Below, piece after piece: positions 23,765-36,449 of a stretch of DNA of 64,000 nucleotides. The stretch comes from Nephrotoma appendiculata (Eukaryota > Arthropoda > Insecta > Diptera > Tipulidae): assembly GCA_947310385.1 (NCBI GenBank), contig OX371225.1, forward strand, positions 299,150,370-299,214,369, in the 5' to 3' direction. The position numbers and the translations under genes were made by a program. Under the pieces are notes generated by a model. That model saw only the letters and a program-made list of their open reading frames with translations. It was not told where the DNA came from and did not search any database. How positions within the stretch are numbered: position 1 is the first letter of the stretch; every line of letters begins with the position of its first letter.

Positions 23765-24085
23765 AAGTTTTCACGCGCGACGTCTGCCGGCCTACTGGTG
23801 GAATTATCAAATTGCATGGTTGCGGCGGAGGTGTTATTAGACGCTTCTTCCACTCTGGAAGAAATAGTAACTCCTCTTCAATGCTTTATTGCAACAAAGA
23901 TACAGGCAGGCGCATGTTGCATTGGAAATGGCTATTGGGACAAAGCAAGTCACGATGCTAGAAGTTCCTATGTGAAACTTCGAGAAAAATCCTTGGAGTA
24001 GGCCGTACAGATATAGCACTAACAAGTCCTATCCGATGGTAATATAGTATCTACTTTATAGCCTCGCTGAATGGCGACTATTCAA
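23765..24085 (+). pseudogene. R1/LOA-like LINE linker fragment
   Basis: One frame reads ARRLPAYWWNYQIAWLRRR, several stops, ALEMAIGTKQVTMLE, then NFEKNPWSRPYR. The pattern RxPAYWWNxxIAxLRR ... A.R.AI..SK...E ... DPWGxxYK is the region between endonuclease and reverse transcriptase in R1-, LOA- and I-type LINEs. Internal stops show decay. No reverse transcriptase core is attached. Confidence 0.6.
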
Positions 24086-25700
24086 CCTAGTCAAGTTTCC
24101 AGGGACTTCTGGAAGGGGCAAAGAGTTACTGGATGAGACATACTGGCGTACCAGGATGTATGATCTCGTTTACATTTACTTTTATAAATACTTTTATGTT
24201 TTCCCGATATCCGGTTTTAGGTAAATTCCTAATGACCAAGCTCCAGTACCATACTAACAAACAAGAGAAAGGCCAAGCGTTTTTGGAGGTGTAAAACTCT
24301 TGTCTAAGATAGACATTTCCAGGTATTTGGAAAATGCGGAGCCCTATATTGCATTGCATTTAATGGGCAAAACAGAATCAGCAGGTTCATCATCATTTCT
24401 CAAAAGGCTACTTCTACGACAATCTAGAAGAAGAAACCGTATGATCAGGAGGTAACGCAAAACGCCAATACGGCTTCTTAAAAGCGTGTTTAATGCTTGA
24501 TGCTACTCAGCTCGTTACCAGGCTGGCTGAAAACGCAGCAGCGATAGGAGATGGAAAGGAGGACGAACAAAAGTGGAAACAAATGAGTGCTGTTAACACC
24601 ACGGACATGTTTTGGTGAAAAGAATTTCTTGAGAGGTGCATCGTGCGCTGTACTCGAGAAGTCCGCGAGAAGTTGAAGATAGTTGTTTTTGCTGAAATAT
24701 AGAGTATAAATCGATACGAAAACTAGCAATGCAATCTCTCGAATAATGCCAAACATTAACCAACCAAACAAGGTTGACGTAGACTACTAATTTGAGTTGC
24801 TCTTTATGCTTCTTCTACCTGGGCTAAAGCACTGAAGGTGAATTCGTATCGATAAAATGTAAAATTCTAAAAAAAACATTTCATTATTATTTTTAAGTTT
24901 TTTTGTATATTCCGTTTGACATATTCTGTTTTGGAAAATAATAAAAAATGCAATACAATTCTAAATTAAAAACATGTACCAAAAGGAACTAATGGCCTAA
25001 TTCATAAACTGTATTTAAGCTCTCTGTAAAATTTCCGTTCCGGATTCATAAAATGTAACTCGGTTATATAAAGGTAAAATTTCTTCTGTAACTTTGCAGC
25101 ACAAATTTGATGGCGTAAATTTACATATCAAGATAATAGCGAGTACCTCGAGAAAATTGTTTTCTGAAACGTTTTTCGCATACTCGTATATATGTTATTA
25201 CCAACAACATCTCTATATCAACAAAAATTGAAGCTAATGCCAATTGTAGTTTTTGAGCTTCTAGATAAAATTTAATTGTTTAAGATTTTTTTACTTTTCT
25301 TTTGCACGCCTAAAGGTTGACAATAAGCTACATACACGTACAGTCGAAACAAATAGTTTGTCTGCGATATACACAGAAAACATATTGTTATTAAGGAATA
25401 CGAACGAATGTCGCCAACTGTACTAATAAATTGTGTGGCAACTGTTCAATACGTTCTTATTTTTATGATTTTTATTTTAAATTAAACAGAAAATTCAATA
25501 TTTTTATGATAAACAAACATAGCAAATTTTATTTATAACGCGAGTTTATGTCAATATTTGAGTGCCGCCATCGAATTTGATAGAGTATTTTGAAATGAAA
25601 TACAATTTGGTTACAGCGGCGAAAAGGCTACAGTTTATGAATACGTTTTTTAGAACGCTGTATATTTTTCTCTTTAAGCAATTTCTATAAAGTGGCAGCT
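24086..25700. other. Mostly unassigned DNA; possible coding remnant near 24.45-24.8 kb
   Basis: A plus-strand frame at about 24440-24618 reads LMLDATQLVTRLAENAAA and DGKEDEQKWKQM before a stop, and another reads REVREKLKIVVFAEI. The composition is protein-like and the region is less AT-rich than its surroundings, suggesting a further retroelement fragment, but I cannot name it. The remainder shows nothing. Confidence 0.25.
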
Positions 25701-25710
25701 ATAAAATTTT

Positions 25711-25771
25711 TATATTTTCAGAATTTAGCGTTCTTATTAGTAATAAAAGAACGCTAAATTCTGAAAATATA
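25711..25771. repeat. Perfect 25-bp inverted repeat with 11-nt loop
   Basis: Arm 25711-25735 (starts TATATTTTCAGAATTTAGCG) is exactly the reverse complement of 25747-25771. It is the longest perfect hairpin noted in the window. Confidence 0.85.
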
Positions 25772-25789
25772 CTTACTAATTGCAAAAAC

Positions 25790-25870
25790 CTAAAAATCTT
25801 CTATGGAACCTGCTACTTTTGGTGGACCGATTTAAACCAAAAATTACAAGGGTCAAAGTTCTGTTGGAAA
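25790..25870 (+). repeat. Copy of the 16.6-kb interspersed repeat family
   Basis: TCTTCTATGGAACCTGCTAC, TTTTGGTGGACCGATTTAAA and CCAAAAATTAC follow the same order as in the 16.6-17.2 kb unit and in the inverted copy near 39.75 kb. Confidence 0.5.
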
Positions 25871-25899
25871 CAGTCAAAAATCGTCTATTCCAACAGAAG

Positions 25900-27965
25900 A
25901 ACATTTTCTCAATTTTGCTACCTCACAAAGCTCGTGAGTATCTAAATTTTCTGTCTGTGATCTGATTTTAAGCCTAATCATGATCTTTGACCGAACTAAA
26001 GTGAATTTCATATACGATGCGTATATGTGGCATCAATATATGTGGCACAATAAGAGTCAAGTCGATATGGCACAATCAACGTGAAAAGCTCAGCCAACGT
26101 GTCAAAAATAATAAAACATTTAATTTTCTATAGAAACGAAATCGATTTACTATTTTTCCAAACGATATACCATTTTTCATCAGTTCACCTACATATTATA
26201 AAATTCTGATAATTGATAACGACATTGTGTCGCCATGAATTTTAAATATAACAACAACAAAAACGAAACGTAATCAACATTCTACTATTTTACTGTATCC
26301 TGTCTACATTTCATTAATGTTATAATGTTGGTTGGTTGGGACAAAAAATCCAAACCAAGATATAACGAGAAAATGAAACGACGACCTTGATGTGATACCA
26401 TCGCAGCAGCAGCCAAACGTGAATCAGATGAGATGAAAATGTATTGTTGTACATAGAAAATTTACTTTGCGAGATAAAATACACATTTTGTGTGTTTTTC
26501 GGAAGACCGCCCTCCCGACATAATGTGAAAGTGTTATTACTTTTTTGTGTGGTTGATGAATTGGAAACCATTAGAAATTTTTTGGTGTATGAGTGTGTGT
26601 GTGTGCTGGTACTAGATTACTATTTTAGGGATGGAAATTTCATTAAATTTGATTATTCTCGAGTGGTTTGTATCATAAATATAAACTCTCTACCAAAACT
26701 GCTAAAGGGATGCAAAAAACGTTTTCTATTACATATATATGTTGTATACGCCAATAAATAATCGAATTGGAAAAACTATTAAAATTTCAGCATCAATAAA
26801 AATTGAAGACCAAGAACAGTAATGGTTTATCAATTTTATATAATGGGGTTTTCCGAAAGGTTAAGAAAACGTACTGGAGTATTGTATATAAGTCGTGCCT
26901 CCGTCCAAATTCGTAAATATGTACATAAATATTATGTAGACCTACATCATATGTACATATATGTACATAAAAAAAAAAGAGATTTTTATCGTCCTCATGT
27001 ATTGCATATACACGGTACAGTATCAGTATACTCGTATACCGCACCAACAACAAAATATCATTTTGATTTATTACATTTCGTAATCAATAACAACGGAAAA
27101 TACCAGCAACAACGCAAAATTTATTACGATTATAAATCTTATCTGGAGAGAGCGCGCGCAAGAGAACAACGACGATGCTAAGTGATTTTCCCAATCTCAT
27201 GGTGTGGTGTGGTGTGGTACAACACAAAAAAAAACGTAAAACAAAACCAATTTAATCATAAACATTGATCAATGACATCATGTAGATACATTGAAAGTAA
27301 ATAAATAAGCAAACAAACGAGATACAAGACAAGTACTCAGTACATGTCAAATTATTACAAAAACAACACGAGTGTAAAAAAAAGATGGCACACGATGAAA
27401 GCTTTGTTTAATTTGTTGAATTTTTATGTAGGGAAGGTTTAGTTGTCATTTCGTATATCACCTCCAGCTGATTTTCTCCCCACATGTTACGCAATTCTTG
27501 TGTAAATATGTAACAAAATTTAAATGATGAAAATCCAATTTTCCATTAATTTTGAGTTTGCATTTCTTTTTTTGTTTGTTTCGAATTTGTTATTACCACA
27601 GCATCGAAGCTGGCACAACAAAAAAAAAGAAATTTTAAAGCATTCAAAGTAAATGAAAACTTTTTTTTTCTGTATGTACTGCTTTTATAAAGTGTTTTTG
27701 TGTTCTTTTCGTATACCAGGCGACGACAGCGACAAGAAAGAAAATGTATTTGAATTTTCATTTTTTTGTTACCAAAGTATATGGTTTCAAGTTAAACAAG
27801 AAACCACAAAAAGTAACGTAACTTTTGTCATTAGCGTTACATAAAGTGGCATATCTCCGGTGTTCACGAAAAAATATGAAAAGGATTAAGAGATTTGTGT
27901 ACCCAGTTAAAAATTTCCTCGGGTTTTTCCTATGTGTACATAACGTACGAGACGTGTATGTCGGT

Positions 27966-28000
<35 letters not shown>

Positions 28001-29000
28001 ATTTTAATCCATTTAATTAAAATTAATTTCAATTTCATGTAAAACTTTCAAAAGATATATAAAAATGTGCTGCCGTGCTATTTGAAGCACGTTAAAAGAT
28101 GGAAAAGCAAGCAGCATAACGAATATTTACTGTTATGGTTATTCTGGTTGTTATTTATGGGAGATAAGAACTTTGCTAAACTTTTTTTTACTTTGTTATA
28201 TATTTTTGGTTACGTTTCTTGTGGTGTTATTGCGGTTATCTAGATTTCTACGATGATTTCTGCTATTTCATATGTTTGAGTTTGAAAGGGTTACATCAAT
28301 AATACAACAACTATTTTAAATATTGATATTTTTACTCTTTGTTAACTAATTTATGGAAGGATTTTTGGATTATAAATTCACGGTTACGATCGTGTAATAT
28401 TCGGATTATCCAATACATATAGTAAAATATGTACTCGCATATACAGTTAATTAAGATAATTGAAATTCATACAAAATTACCAACCGTACATTGTTCAAAA
28501 TCATTCATATTAAATTTATCAGTTAATCTTCAAAAAATGAGCCATAGATAAAATTCCTGGAAATCGCACCCACCTCGTTTTAATACAAAAAGGATATTTT
28601 ACAATAAGTATATCGGTGTATCAATATAAAAAGCGAACATCTTTGTTATTCTAAAATATTTAATGTACCTAATTGGCAAAAAATTAGTTCACTGTATATA
28701 AATTTCCCAGAAAACCTGAAAAGGAATATTCATATTTCTCATTGATGGCATGCACAATACGATGAAAAATATTAAAATTAAAATAAATTAATTTCGCAAC
28801 GGCTTCCTGTTTTTCGGTTGGTTGTAATGTGTAAAAGGTGGGTCGCAGGAATTTCACCATGGTTCGGGGTGATAGAGAGGATTTAATAAACTATTTTTAA
28901 AAGGAGGGGGAGGAAAATTTATTTTACTAAGCATGCGAGAGAGGATTACTGGGCTTCATCCGGTATTGCAAGTTTATTACCCCAAATGCATTGAGCGTTT
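25900..29000. other. Intergenic DNA, no gene supported
   Basis: AT-rich sequence with a (GT)n microsatellite at 27967-27999. Open frames of up to ~120 codons near 26.4-27.2 kb are built from low-complexity codons and overlap on both strands. No domain was recognised. Confidence 0.4.
27967..27999. repeat. (GT)n microsatellite
   Basis: About 16 GT units without interruption. Confidence 0.9.
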
Positions 29001-29417
29001 GATCAAGAAGCGGAATTAAAAAGTGACAACACATTACCAGCACTCGAGGCAACATCAACAGTTAGTAAATCATGGTGGACTGGTGGGCAGACGCGGGCAA
29101 ACACAAACGCACGATCAGGCTCTCTGGAATGCTAGAGTGGCGATTCACATAATTTAATAGATTTTTTAGCCGGATGCGTTGCGGATAACTTATCATTAAT
29201 TTTATTTTATTCTCATTTTATTTCGGCGTAACAGCGGCTGCTTACCACATTGAATGTAAACGCTGGCATATAATATTGCTTAGGGCGGATAAAATAACAG
29301 CTATATGCGAATCCAATCGACAACAACGTGTAATGTTATTTTGTGGGCAACCACTCAGGAGCCAAGTTGTTGCTCTAAGTCATAGATATTTGCAGAATCA
29401 GCCTAGTAAATTACAGT

Positions 29418-29434
29418 TGACGCCCAATGTGGGG
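29418..29434 (+). promoter_or_regulatory. Retroelement primer-binding site (tRNA-Lys type, mutated)
   Basis: TGACGCCCAATGTGGGG, one or two changes from the gypsy-type TGGCGCCCAACGTGGGG, directly after TTACAGT as in element A at 11.56 kb. Confidence 0.65.
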
Positions 29435-30323
29435 CCCTCCTGGAATAGGCTTAGTTGTTAGTTTGAAGTCAGCCAGTATGCCTCATCCATCAACTGTATA
29501 CCCCTTCCAGTTTCTGGACAGGGCTATTCCATGAACTTATCAACCATTAACCTAAAAATAAATTTGATGTAAGCTAAATGAGGCGACCAAACCTCTACTT
29601 GGGATGTAGGGCCAGTGAAATAAAATAAACTTTTATTGATTCGTGCGTATAATCTGCAGTATGAGAAGGCCAGACAGAAAAACCACAAAAGCAGCTTATG
29701 GAGCACGATGATTATGATTTTTACTTTATGCGGATCACCTAGATACGTTAACAATATAAGTTTGCTGTATTAAAGAAAATGGAAGATGCTTGTAAACTCG
29801 CATTTTCAAGGTTTAAGTATTATGTGGATCGGGCATATCGTGTTTAAAGATTTCAAGACAAACACAATAGACAATATCGTGCGCAGAATAGTTAGTATCA
29901 TAAAAAATCTCGATACAGTCTCATCACAAAATAGGAGGAAATCTTCAGTCCTAGAGTGCGACAGAGCCGAAAGCTGTAAATACAGAGGTCAGTGATTTCT
30001 AAGGTAATTTAAAATCTGTCCAGTCAGCTATGGAAAGAGAAGCCGCTATGGTGGAGAGAATGGGTTTATTGAACGTCGGTAATAAGGTATGACAATCGAC
30101 ATAAAACATTGTGTAGGAGCGAAACGATCGACGAATCGGAACATCAAGTTCCCAGTTATTTAAATGTCTGCAGCAACGAGGTGAATTTATTTATTTAAAG
30201 AAATCTATTTTATAATATACATGTATGATTTCAGATTATTTACAGTTATAGTTAAAATTATATTAAAACAACAAAAAATTTTAAAAGAGAAAAAAAATAT
30301 AAACCAAATTTTGGTTTAAACAA

Positions 30324-30950
30324 TTAAAAATTTAAAAAATAGTCTTTAAGGATATTTTTAAAGTTGTCCTTTGATAAGTTATTGATGGGGTTGTTTTCTC
30401 CATAGTTAGTAGAATGGTGTTCAAGTGCTAAAAATCCATGGTTTCGAAATGTTCTGCATGGCACGTGAATTGATATGTTTTCCAAGATATAAGCTGAATC
30501 AACGTGGCCAAGCAAAACGTTACCAATAAAAGCCGCGCCCAAAAGAAGTCGTCTATTCTCAAGAGTGCATATTTTGTAATCCGTGCATCTTATTATGTAT
30601 AGAGGTAAGCGAGCTACATTTTCATGGAATGGTAAGTTGAGGTCGTAATTACAGTCACTTTTCTTCAACCAAAAAAATCTGGAACTTCTTTTGAATGCTT
30701 TCAATTCTTTTTATGTGTACAGCATAGTATGGATTCCAGACCATTACAGCGTATTCCAGTTGAGATCGAACATAAGCGAAATAGAGTGAACGTAAGGTTT
30801 GAATATCCTTAAATTCACCTGTCCATCTTTTAACAAATCCGAACATGGCATTCGCTTTCGCAATACAATTTTCAATATGCCTATTAAAAGTGGCGTTTAC
30901 GACAAATTTAACACCTAAGTCTATAATCTCATTGACTCTTTGCAGTAGAA
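30324..30950 (-). pseudogene. LINE reverse transcriptase C-terminal fragment (CR1/Jockey group)
   Basis: The minus-strand frame reads VNEIIDLGVKFVVNATFN, AMFGFVKRWTGEFKD, LRSLYFAYVRSQLEYAVMVW, NPYYAVHIKRIESIQKKF, then after a frameshift DLNLPFHENVARLPLY and HHSTNYGENNPINN. This is the C-terminus of a non-LTR retrotransposon ORF2 after the RT active site (LGFxKR, LVRSxLEYxxxxWNPYY, IExIQ, RTNYGxNxPIN). The 3' end at about 30300 is A-rich on the minus strand. The 5' part is missing, as is typical of truncated LINE insertions. Confidence 0.8.
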
Positions 30951-31139
30951 TTATAGTTAATGAATTATAGTTAACATAGCAATTGCCCTACTTCCCATAA
31001 AACAGTCACTATAAATAAATGGTAACTTTCTTTCGATGGCGATATTTGGTGGAACATTACTTACGAATTTCCTTTAATAACCGCAGTTATATTCTAGAGT
31101 GGAAGGTGCATCCAGTGAGCAATTATTTCATTCAAAGTT

Positions 31140-31560
31140 CCATCTGTTGGCAGGAAGAGCTCATATGGTACTGGATTAATCATCTATAAACTCTTTCACA
31201 TCGTTCTTTTTAATATGGAGATGTTATTTCAATGCTTGTATCCATCCATATTAATGGATGCTGCCACATTACTCTGCATTACTGCAGTTTCAATGGAACA
31301 ATTGACAAAGTTATGCAAACACGTTGACGAGGCGAAATTGATGGAAGGACGGAGAACAGCTACTCATCATGTATCGAACCGGTTGCTACCTTCGCATGCA
31401 ATGCTCACAGACAAATCAAAACGTAGCTATGAATTAAATAAATTGAGACAGCGATCTAGCGACGATAATAGGCAACATGCAACCAAAACTCCGAGGTTTT
31501 GGAGGATTATTATTTTGGAATTGTAATCGGTACAGGGATAACTCCTTTAATTGTACGTAA
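31140..31560 (+). pseudogene. Probable gypsy gag C-terminal fragment
   Basis: The frame reads LFQCLYPSILMDAATLL, SMEQLTKLCKHVDEAKLME, then RPHAMLTDKS-like and LNKLRQRSSDD segments. The first part suits the capsid C-terminus of gypsy elements (LP..V...LA....LE.L...AD.I.E). It has no zinc knuckle. Position between primer site and RT supports the reading; on its own it would be weak. Confidence 0.4.
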
Positions 31561-31935
31561 CCTCGAAAGAAGATTTTTTGCTAGTGTTGTAGACGATAAA
31601 AGATCAACACAAGAGTTTCCCGGTAATCATAAATCTGACACATCCGAAGGAGTAAAAGAAAGGAAAGGCCAATAACTTTGAGAAACGCCTAAGCGGTGTC
31701 CCGCAAGCGTACGTTGTTCCGTAATAAATAATCAGACTCAAATAGTGGTGACGCTGGTTACGGATAATAAAAAAAAATTGCAATATTTTTGTTTAATAGT
31801 AGTTCGATCATATCGGGCCCCGGGAAATGTCTTTTTAAGAAGATCAAAGACCAAATACCGAAGTGGAAGTTCTGAGTTACACCATTACTGGATTGCTGGA
31901 CTCGCAAATTTTACTTTACTAGGTGTTGATTTTGC

Positions 31936-32120
31936 TGCCCCAGTGGCAAAGTGGTCAGCATGCTCGCTCCAGCGACTGGAGGTCCCGGATTCCCGGTGGT
32001 GACAAGGAAAAAATTTCACGGCTGGTTTAGGATATATGAATTAATCACTCATTATCCGAAGTGAAAATATGATTATGAAACCTCACTTGAGGCGGCCAAA
32101 TTCCTTAATGGGATACAGTA
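31936..32120 (+). repeat. tRNA-derived SINE-like unit
   Basis: A-box-like TGGCAAAGTGG at 31944-31954 and B-box-like GGTCCCGGATTCC at 31981-31993 are at tRNA spacing. A tRNA-unrelated body follows, leading into a GA tract. The B box is diverged, so transcription today is doubtful. Confidence 0.55.
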
Positions 32121-32122
32121 CC

Positions 32123-32159
<37 letters not shown>

Positions 32160-32200
32160 GAGAGAGGGAGAGAGAGAGAGAGCGAGAGAGAGAAAGAGGT
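32123..32200. repeat. (GA)n microsatellite
   Basis: About 75 bp of GA with occasional GG or GC interruptions, at the 3' end of the SINE-like unit. Confidence 0.9.
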
Positions 32201-32379
32201 GGTGTGATTTATTGTTGCCCATGGTAGATAAATTAGAACCCAGGTTACTACCGGTTGCCACCGCGATCAAAGTGACCTCATGTGATTGAATTGACTTTCT
32301 CATTCAATAAACAAGCTCGAAAAACGCGTCTTACCAACATTAGCCGCACCACCCTTCCATAGATACCTCATTTTCAGAA

Positions 32380-33190
32380 TGGATTTCTGGGAAACATTTC
32401 ACACAACCATGATCGATAACTTACCGGTGTCGGAATGCTTGTTCATTCAGAAAACCGCCACAAAGAACTTTGGAGCAGTGGTGCTTGAGGTAGTTAAACG
32501 TCAGTTTTTTTCACAAGGCCTAACAGCTGGGTTGTTGTAACAACCTCAACCAACACAGGGTAAACGCCGGTGACACATCAGGGACAAGAGCCAGACCGGT
32601 ATCACCTTAAGTACAGTAAGATCAACAGAATGCTTACTTTGGGAGTTATAGAGAGGGTCACTCCGTAGTGTGGGTGAGAAAACCCTCTGAATAGATTTGA
32701 TTTTTCCTGGACGCACGCCAACTAAACCAAATAACGGAAAACGGCATTTTCGCTCAGCTCTAGATAAAAGAATAATGTGAAGACTGAATGGTACAAAGTG
32801 CCTCACGACTATATAGATTTGAGTGAATCATTCGTCAAATTGAATTGCACACGGAATCTATACCTAAAACAGCTTTCATCGTACCGGGTCGAGCGCTTTA
32901 TCAATTCCGACTCATGCCATATGTTTTATGCAATGCCTCTCAGATGGCGGTTAGTTTGGAAAAGTCTCACTTCTGCTATCGAGCGATCAAGTACCATAGA
33001 CACATCCTGTGCGATTTTGGTCTGCGAGTTGACTCCGATAAAATTAGTGGGATATTGAATTTCAAGAGTTCACCGACGTCTAAAGACGTATTATGACTGA
33101 TCCAACTTACGGATGGACGAAAACAAAAACTCGAATGTATGGCTGAGGCACAGGTGGCGTTTACCCTATTGAAGTCGAGGCACTATACAA
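32380..33190 (+). pseudogene. Ty3/gypsy reverse transcriptase fragment
   Basis: From about 32860 one frame reads KTAFIVPGRALYQFRLMPYV, LCNASQ, then SHFCYRAIKYHRHI, GLRVDSDKI and ILNFKSSPTSKDV. These match the RT core TAFxVPGxGLYQFxxMPFGLxNAPxxF and the connection KYLGHxVxxxGxxxDxxKxxAI of gypsy elements. The F(V/I)DD catalytic block between them is lost. A relic of the RNase H start (AEAQVAFTLLK) follows at about 33140. Stops and shifts disable it. Confidence 0.75.
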
Positions 33191-33231
33191 ACGGATACAT
33201 TTGATTTCAGGTTGGATGGGATGCTCACACC

Positions 33232-33247
33232 GGGGGGGGGGGGGGGG
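33232..33247. repeat. Poly-G tract
   Basis: About 16 consecutive G inside the decayed gypsy element. Confidence 0.85.
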
Positions 33248-33389
33248 TGAATTTAGATCATACGTTGAACCCATTTTAATATAGGAAAAAATGACGTAAA
33301 AAGCTGAACGGACGCATTCTATCACCCTCAGAATAATCCGAATGAGCGGGTCAATTGGAATATCTGCTGTGTAGAGATGTCCAGCAGAA

Positions 33390-33900
33390 AACCAAAGGAA
33401 TTGGGATGAAAATGTCAGGAAAATAGCATATGCGATATACAAACATCGGTACACGACTCGTTCAAATTCATTCCATACGTAAATTTCGATCGAAATGTGT
33501 ATTTTAATGATAGGCCCATTAATAGTAACACTAACAGTATGAATAATTCAGGCGAGGAACACCATAAAGCACATATGGTCGAATTTTCGCAAAGGGCCAT
33601 GGAAATGAATAACCATATAAAAATATTGAAAGTAAATACTGATATAACCTCAGGTCGAAAATTAAAAATGTTGAGGTCTTAAAAAGAATTTTAAACAGTC
33701 GAAGGCCATAGAAAACTATAACTCGAAGCTCGATCACATTTTTGTCCGATGTGTCGTGGCGAAACTAGGATAGAACACGCACAAGCTGAGAAGTTTTGAA
33801 GAGAGGATTGTTGGCAAGTACCAAGGCAAGAATATTTGGTAGTAGTTAGTACCGGGGTGCGAGATTTTTTACGCTACATAAGTAGCTCTGGCTGGTTTCA
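33390..33900 (+). pseudogene. Retroelement integrase C-terminal fragment
   Basis: The frame reads NWDENVRKIAYAIYKHRYTT, then in another frame YVNFDRNVYFNDRPINSN and EEHHKAHMVEFSQRAMEM. This follows the gypsy integrase C-terminal pattern (xWDxxLxxIAxAINxxxHxxT, PFxxNFGRxxxxxG). A later stretch, RIEHAQAEKF, resembles the GPY/F-type tail. The DDE core is absent. Confidence 0.65.
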
Positions 33901-36440
33901 ACGGGAGTAAAGAAGAGATAGGATCCTGTGGTATCACAATGGGCCACTATTGGCCTGTGATCTGGGAACATAAAGGTGCATTTCCGTTAAACATGATAAA
34001 TTGATACTATACAGGACAAAGTTTAGCAATAAACCAGTTCATCGTATTTATCAATTTTCCGATGGCAAACATTACCTCAAGAATACGTATGTTTAAACGT
34101 AGCGTAGGGCTCTTCTCGTAAGTGCAAAAGTTCAAAGTCTAAAGAATGTTGAGACGCATCAGTTCAAGTTATTATATTTGGTCTACGCATCCAAAGTTTT
34201 TTTTTATAGATTTTATGATCTTTTTTATCCAGGATTTCTCAACAACAAAAATGATTGCGTAAATTGGATATTAACGGATACGTTAATTATATGGGAGCGA
34301 TCTTAGGAGATTTGACATATTCACTTAGGAATGTTATAAAATTTCCAGCGTTAATTGGAAATATCTTAATTCTCACGATTTTCATCTCTGTCCACCATTT
34401 TCGGTTTGGTTATAATAGTGGTTCATGTTATCTAAGAAGAATTAAGTATATAGTTTCCCTTATACCAACGACTAAATTTCCTCGCCAGAGTGTATTAGTT
34501 ATCGAGTATAGCACAAAAATGAGGAAAACCTTTGACTCAATACCATGTCGAACAGTTTTAGTCTACAATAAACTGTAGCGGAATTTAGTTGGATTACCTG
34601 GCCATGACACAATGAAGTCTTACTACTCAAAGTTCAGTCTTCATTGCTTAAACCTGCGGCTCGTCTCGGAACATCCTATATGTGGCACAGATTTAACACA
34701 AATTTTGAATAGTAAGACATCGTGGCCATGGCAAGATAATCCGACTAAAATCCGCTTAAAAGAGGCCGATTCTGGAACTCTAAAGTTTATAAGTTTCAAT
34801 CGCTATTTTATATAATTAAATTTTTAATTTAATTTTAGTTGGATCTAATTTTTAGGTGTTTACTGCATTTTTAATTAAGTATTAAATTCTGTAACAATCA
34901 GTTAATTTTCATCAAACTATATGCTTGTAAAAGAGAGAGTATAGTCGTAACAACTGGTCATTCCACATTTTTATATTATATTCAGAACACAATTACTCTA
35001 TCATTATGAAAGTCGTAGAAGTTTATAATATTTCTAATATTAAAATTATCTATGACTAAGATGTTGCTATACTCCATAAATTGTATGTACGAATTGCTTA
35101 TTGCATTTCTTTAATGGATCAATAAACAATATTCTTGGCAAGTAACACATCATTTTATCTGTGAAGTCATTAAACCAATTTCTATTCTAACTTTTTTAGC
35201 AAAGATGCAATACGGGCGGACGAGAACGACGACGACAACTATTTTCATTTTTATACTACATTAGTTATGGTATATCTCGTGTGCCAAATAAAATAGTTCC
35301 TCATAGTCATAACTATATTTCCATCGATAAACTTTATATGGCATTGAGACGACTCGTTTTTATGATACTGCGACAATCGCAAATTCACTAAAATTTGTGC
35401 ACGTAATTACTAAATTAAAACGAAATGCTATATACATCTATATATAACGTACTAGTCAGTGTAAATAAATAAATAAATAGTAATTACTACACTAAATGGG
35501 ATTTTATTATTTCACGCGCGCATATATCCCTGTACTCGTATACCGTGTTTCCAATCTAACTTTAAAATCAGCGTATATCAACCGTCATAATGGATGAACA
35601 ATAACAAAATTGGTTAAGAATCGTACTCCATACATTTGTACTCGATTCCGCATGTGTATAATATGTACAAACTACGAATATATATGTAGAGTACGCGACG
35701 TATTTTTAGTTCCATGATTTCATTAGAAATTATCTGAAAGTTTTTAAATTTAATTTTTTTCGACCTCGCATAACATCATCAGCATCGTACTATGTGCTGT
35801 GTGTATGTAACATTAATTCGTTTAAAGCTCTCATACCCCCAAAGCAATCTAAAGTTTTATTGCGCAGTGCTACTAAAACTATGTTTCGCGGAACGTTAGT
35901 GATGTGTAATTTTTTTGTATTGATGCGTTTAATAAAAATATAATTTCTTGTGATTATGATCGTGTATAGGTGATTACAGGGCGTCTGACCTCTAAGGGCG
36001 TCAACCTAGCAAATGATGTTTTTTTCAATCTCTATTTCATTGATTTCAATGGTTGGTAGCTGCAATAACCGGCCCTTAAAGCAATATACTTAAGTAAACA
36101 AAAAAAGGAATATTTACCTCAGTGGCTTTATTCTGGTAATTCCCTGGGAATAGGGAACTTTAGACAGATTTTACATAGCTTTTATCTATAAATCAGTTTT
36201 TTCTGGCCTACTGAGAAAAAAAGTTTCATGTAAATATTTGTAAATTGGCAATAATTTTTTCATAGCGAAATTATCAGAAGAAGGAGGATCAAATATAAGA
36301 TCTCAATATGAAAGAAAGAAAATTTTAAAATATCCAAGGAACCTAGATCTTAAAGGGCTCTCGCTATTCATGATTCCATCGAACAAAATAAAAAATATTT
36401 TTAACATCAGAGCAATACTCAACATGAGGTTTTCAAATAG
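33900..36440. other. Intergenic DNA, no gene supported
   Basis: AT-rich sequence. The ~107-codon plus frame at 34255-34578 starts in hydrophobic residues, but no family is recognised and the flanks carry stops. Nothing else was seen. Confidence 0.35.
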
Positions 36441-36449
36441 AACAACTGA

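Larger units (their letters stand above)
29200..33900 (+). mobile_element. Ty3/gypsy-like LTR retrotransposon remnant (element B) with nested insertions
   Basis: In plus-strand order: LTR-like segment (29205-29415), a primer-binding-like site at 29418-29434, a gag-like fragment near 31140-31530, a reverse transcriptase fragment (32770-33190) and an integrase C-terminal fragment (33390-33700). A minus-strand LINE 3' end (30340-30950) and a tRNA-like SINE with a GA tract (31936-32200) interrupt the order and are presumably later insertions. All parts carry stops and frameshifts. No 3' LTR was identified. Confidence 0.6.

Noticed and set aside
26444..27181. Overlapping open frames of 86-119 codons on both strands
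   Set aside because: Low-complexity residue use, no domains, and the frames shadow each other in AT-rich DNA.
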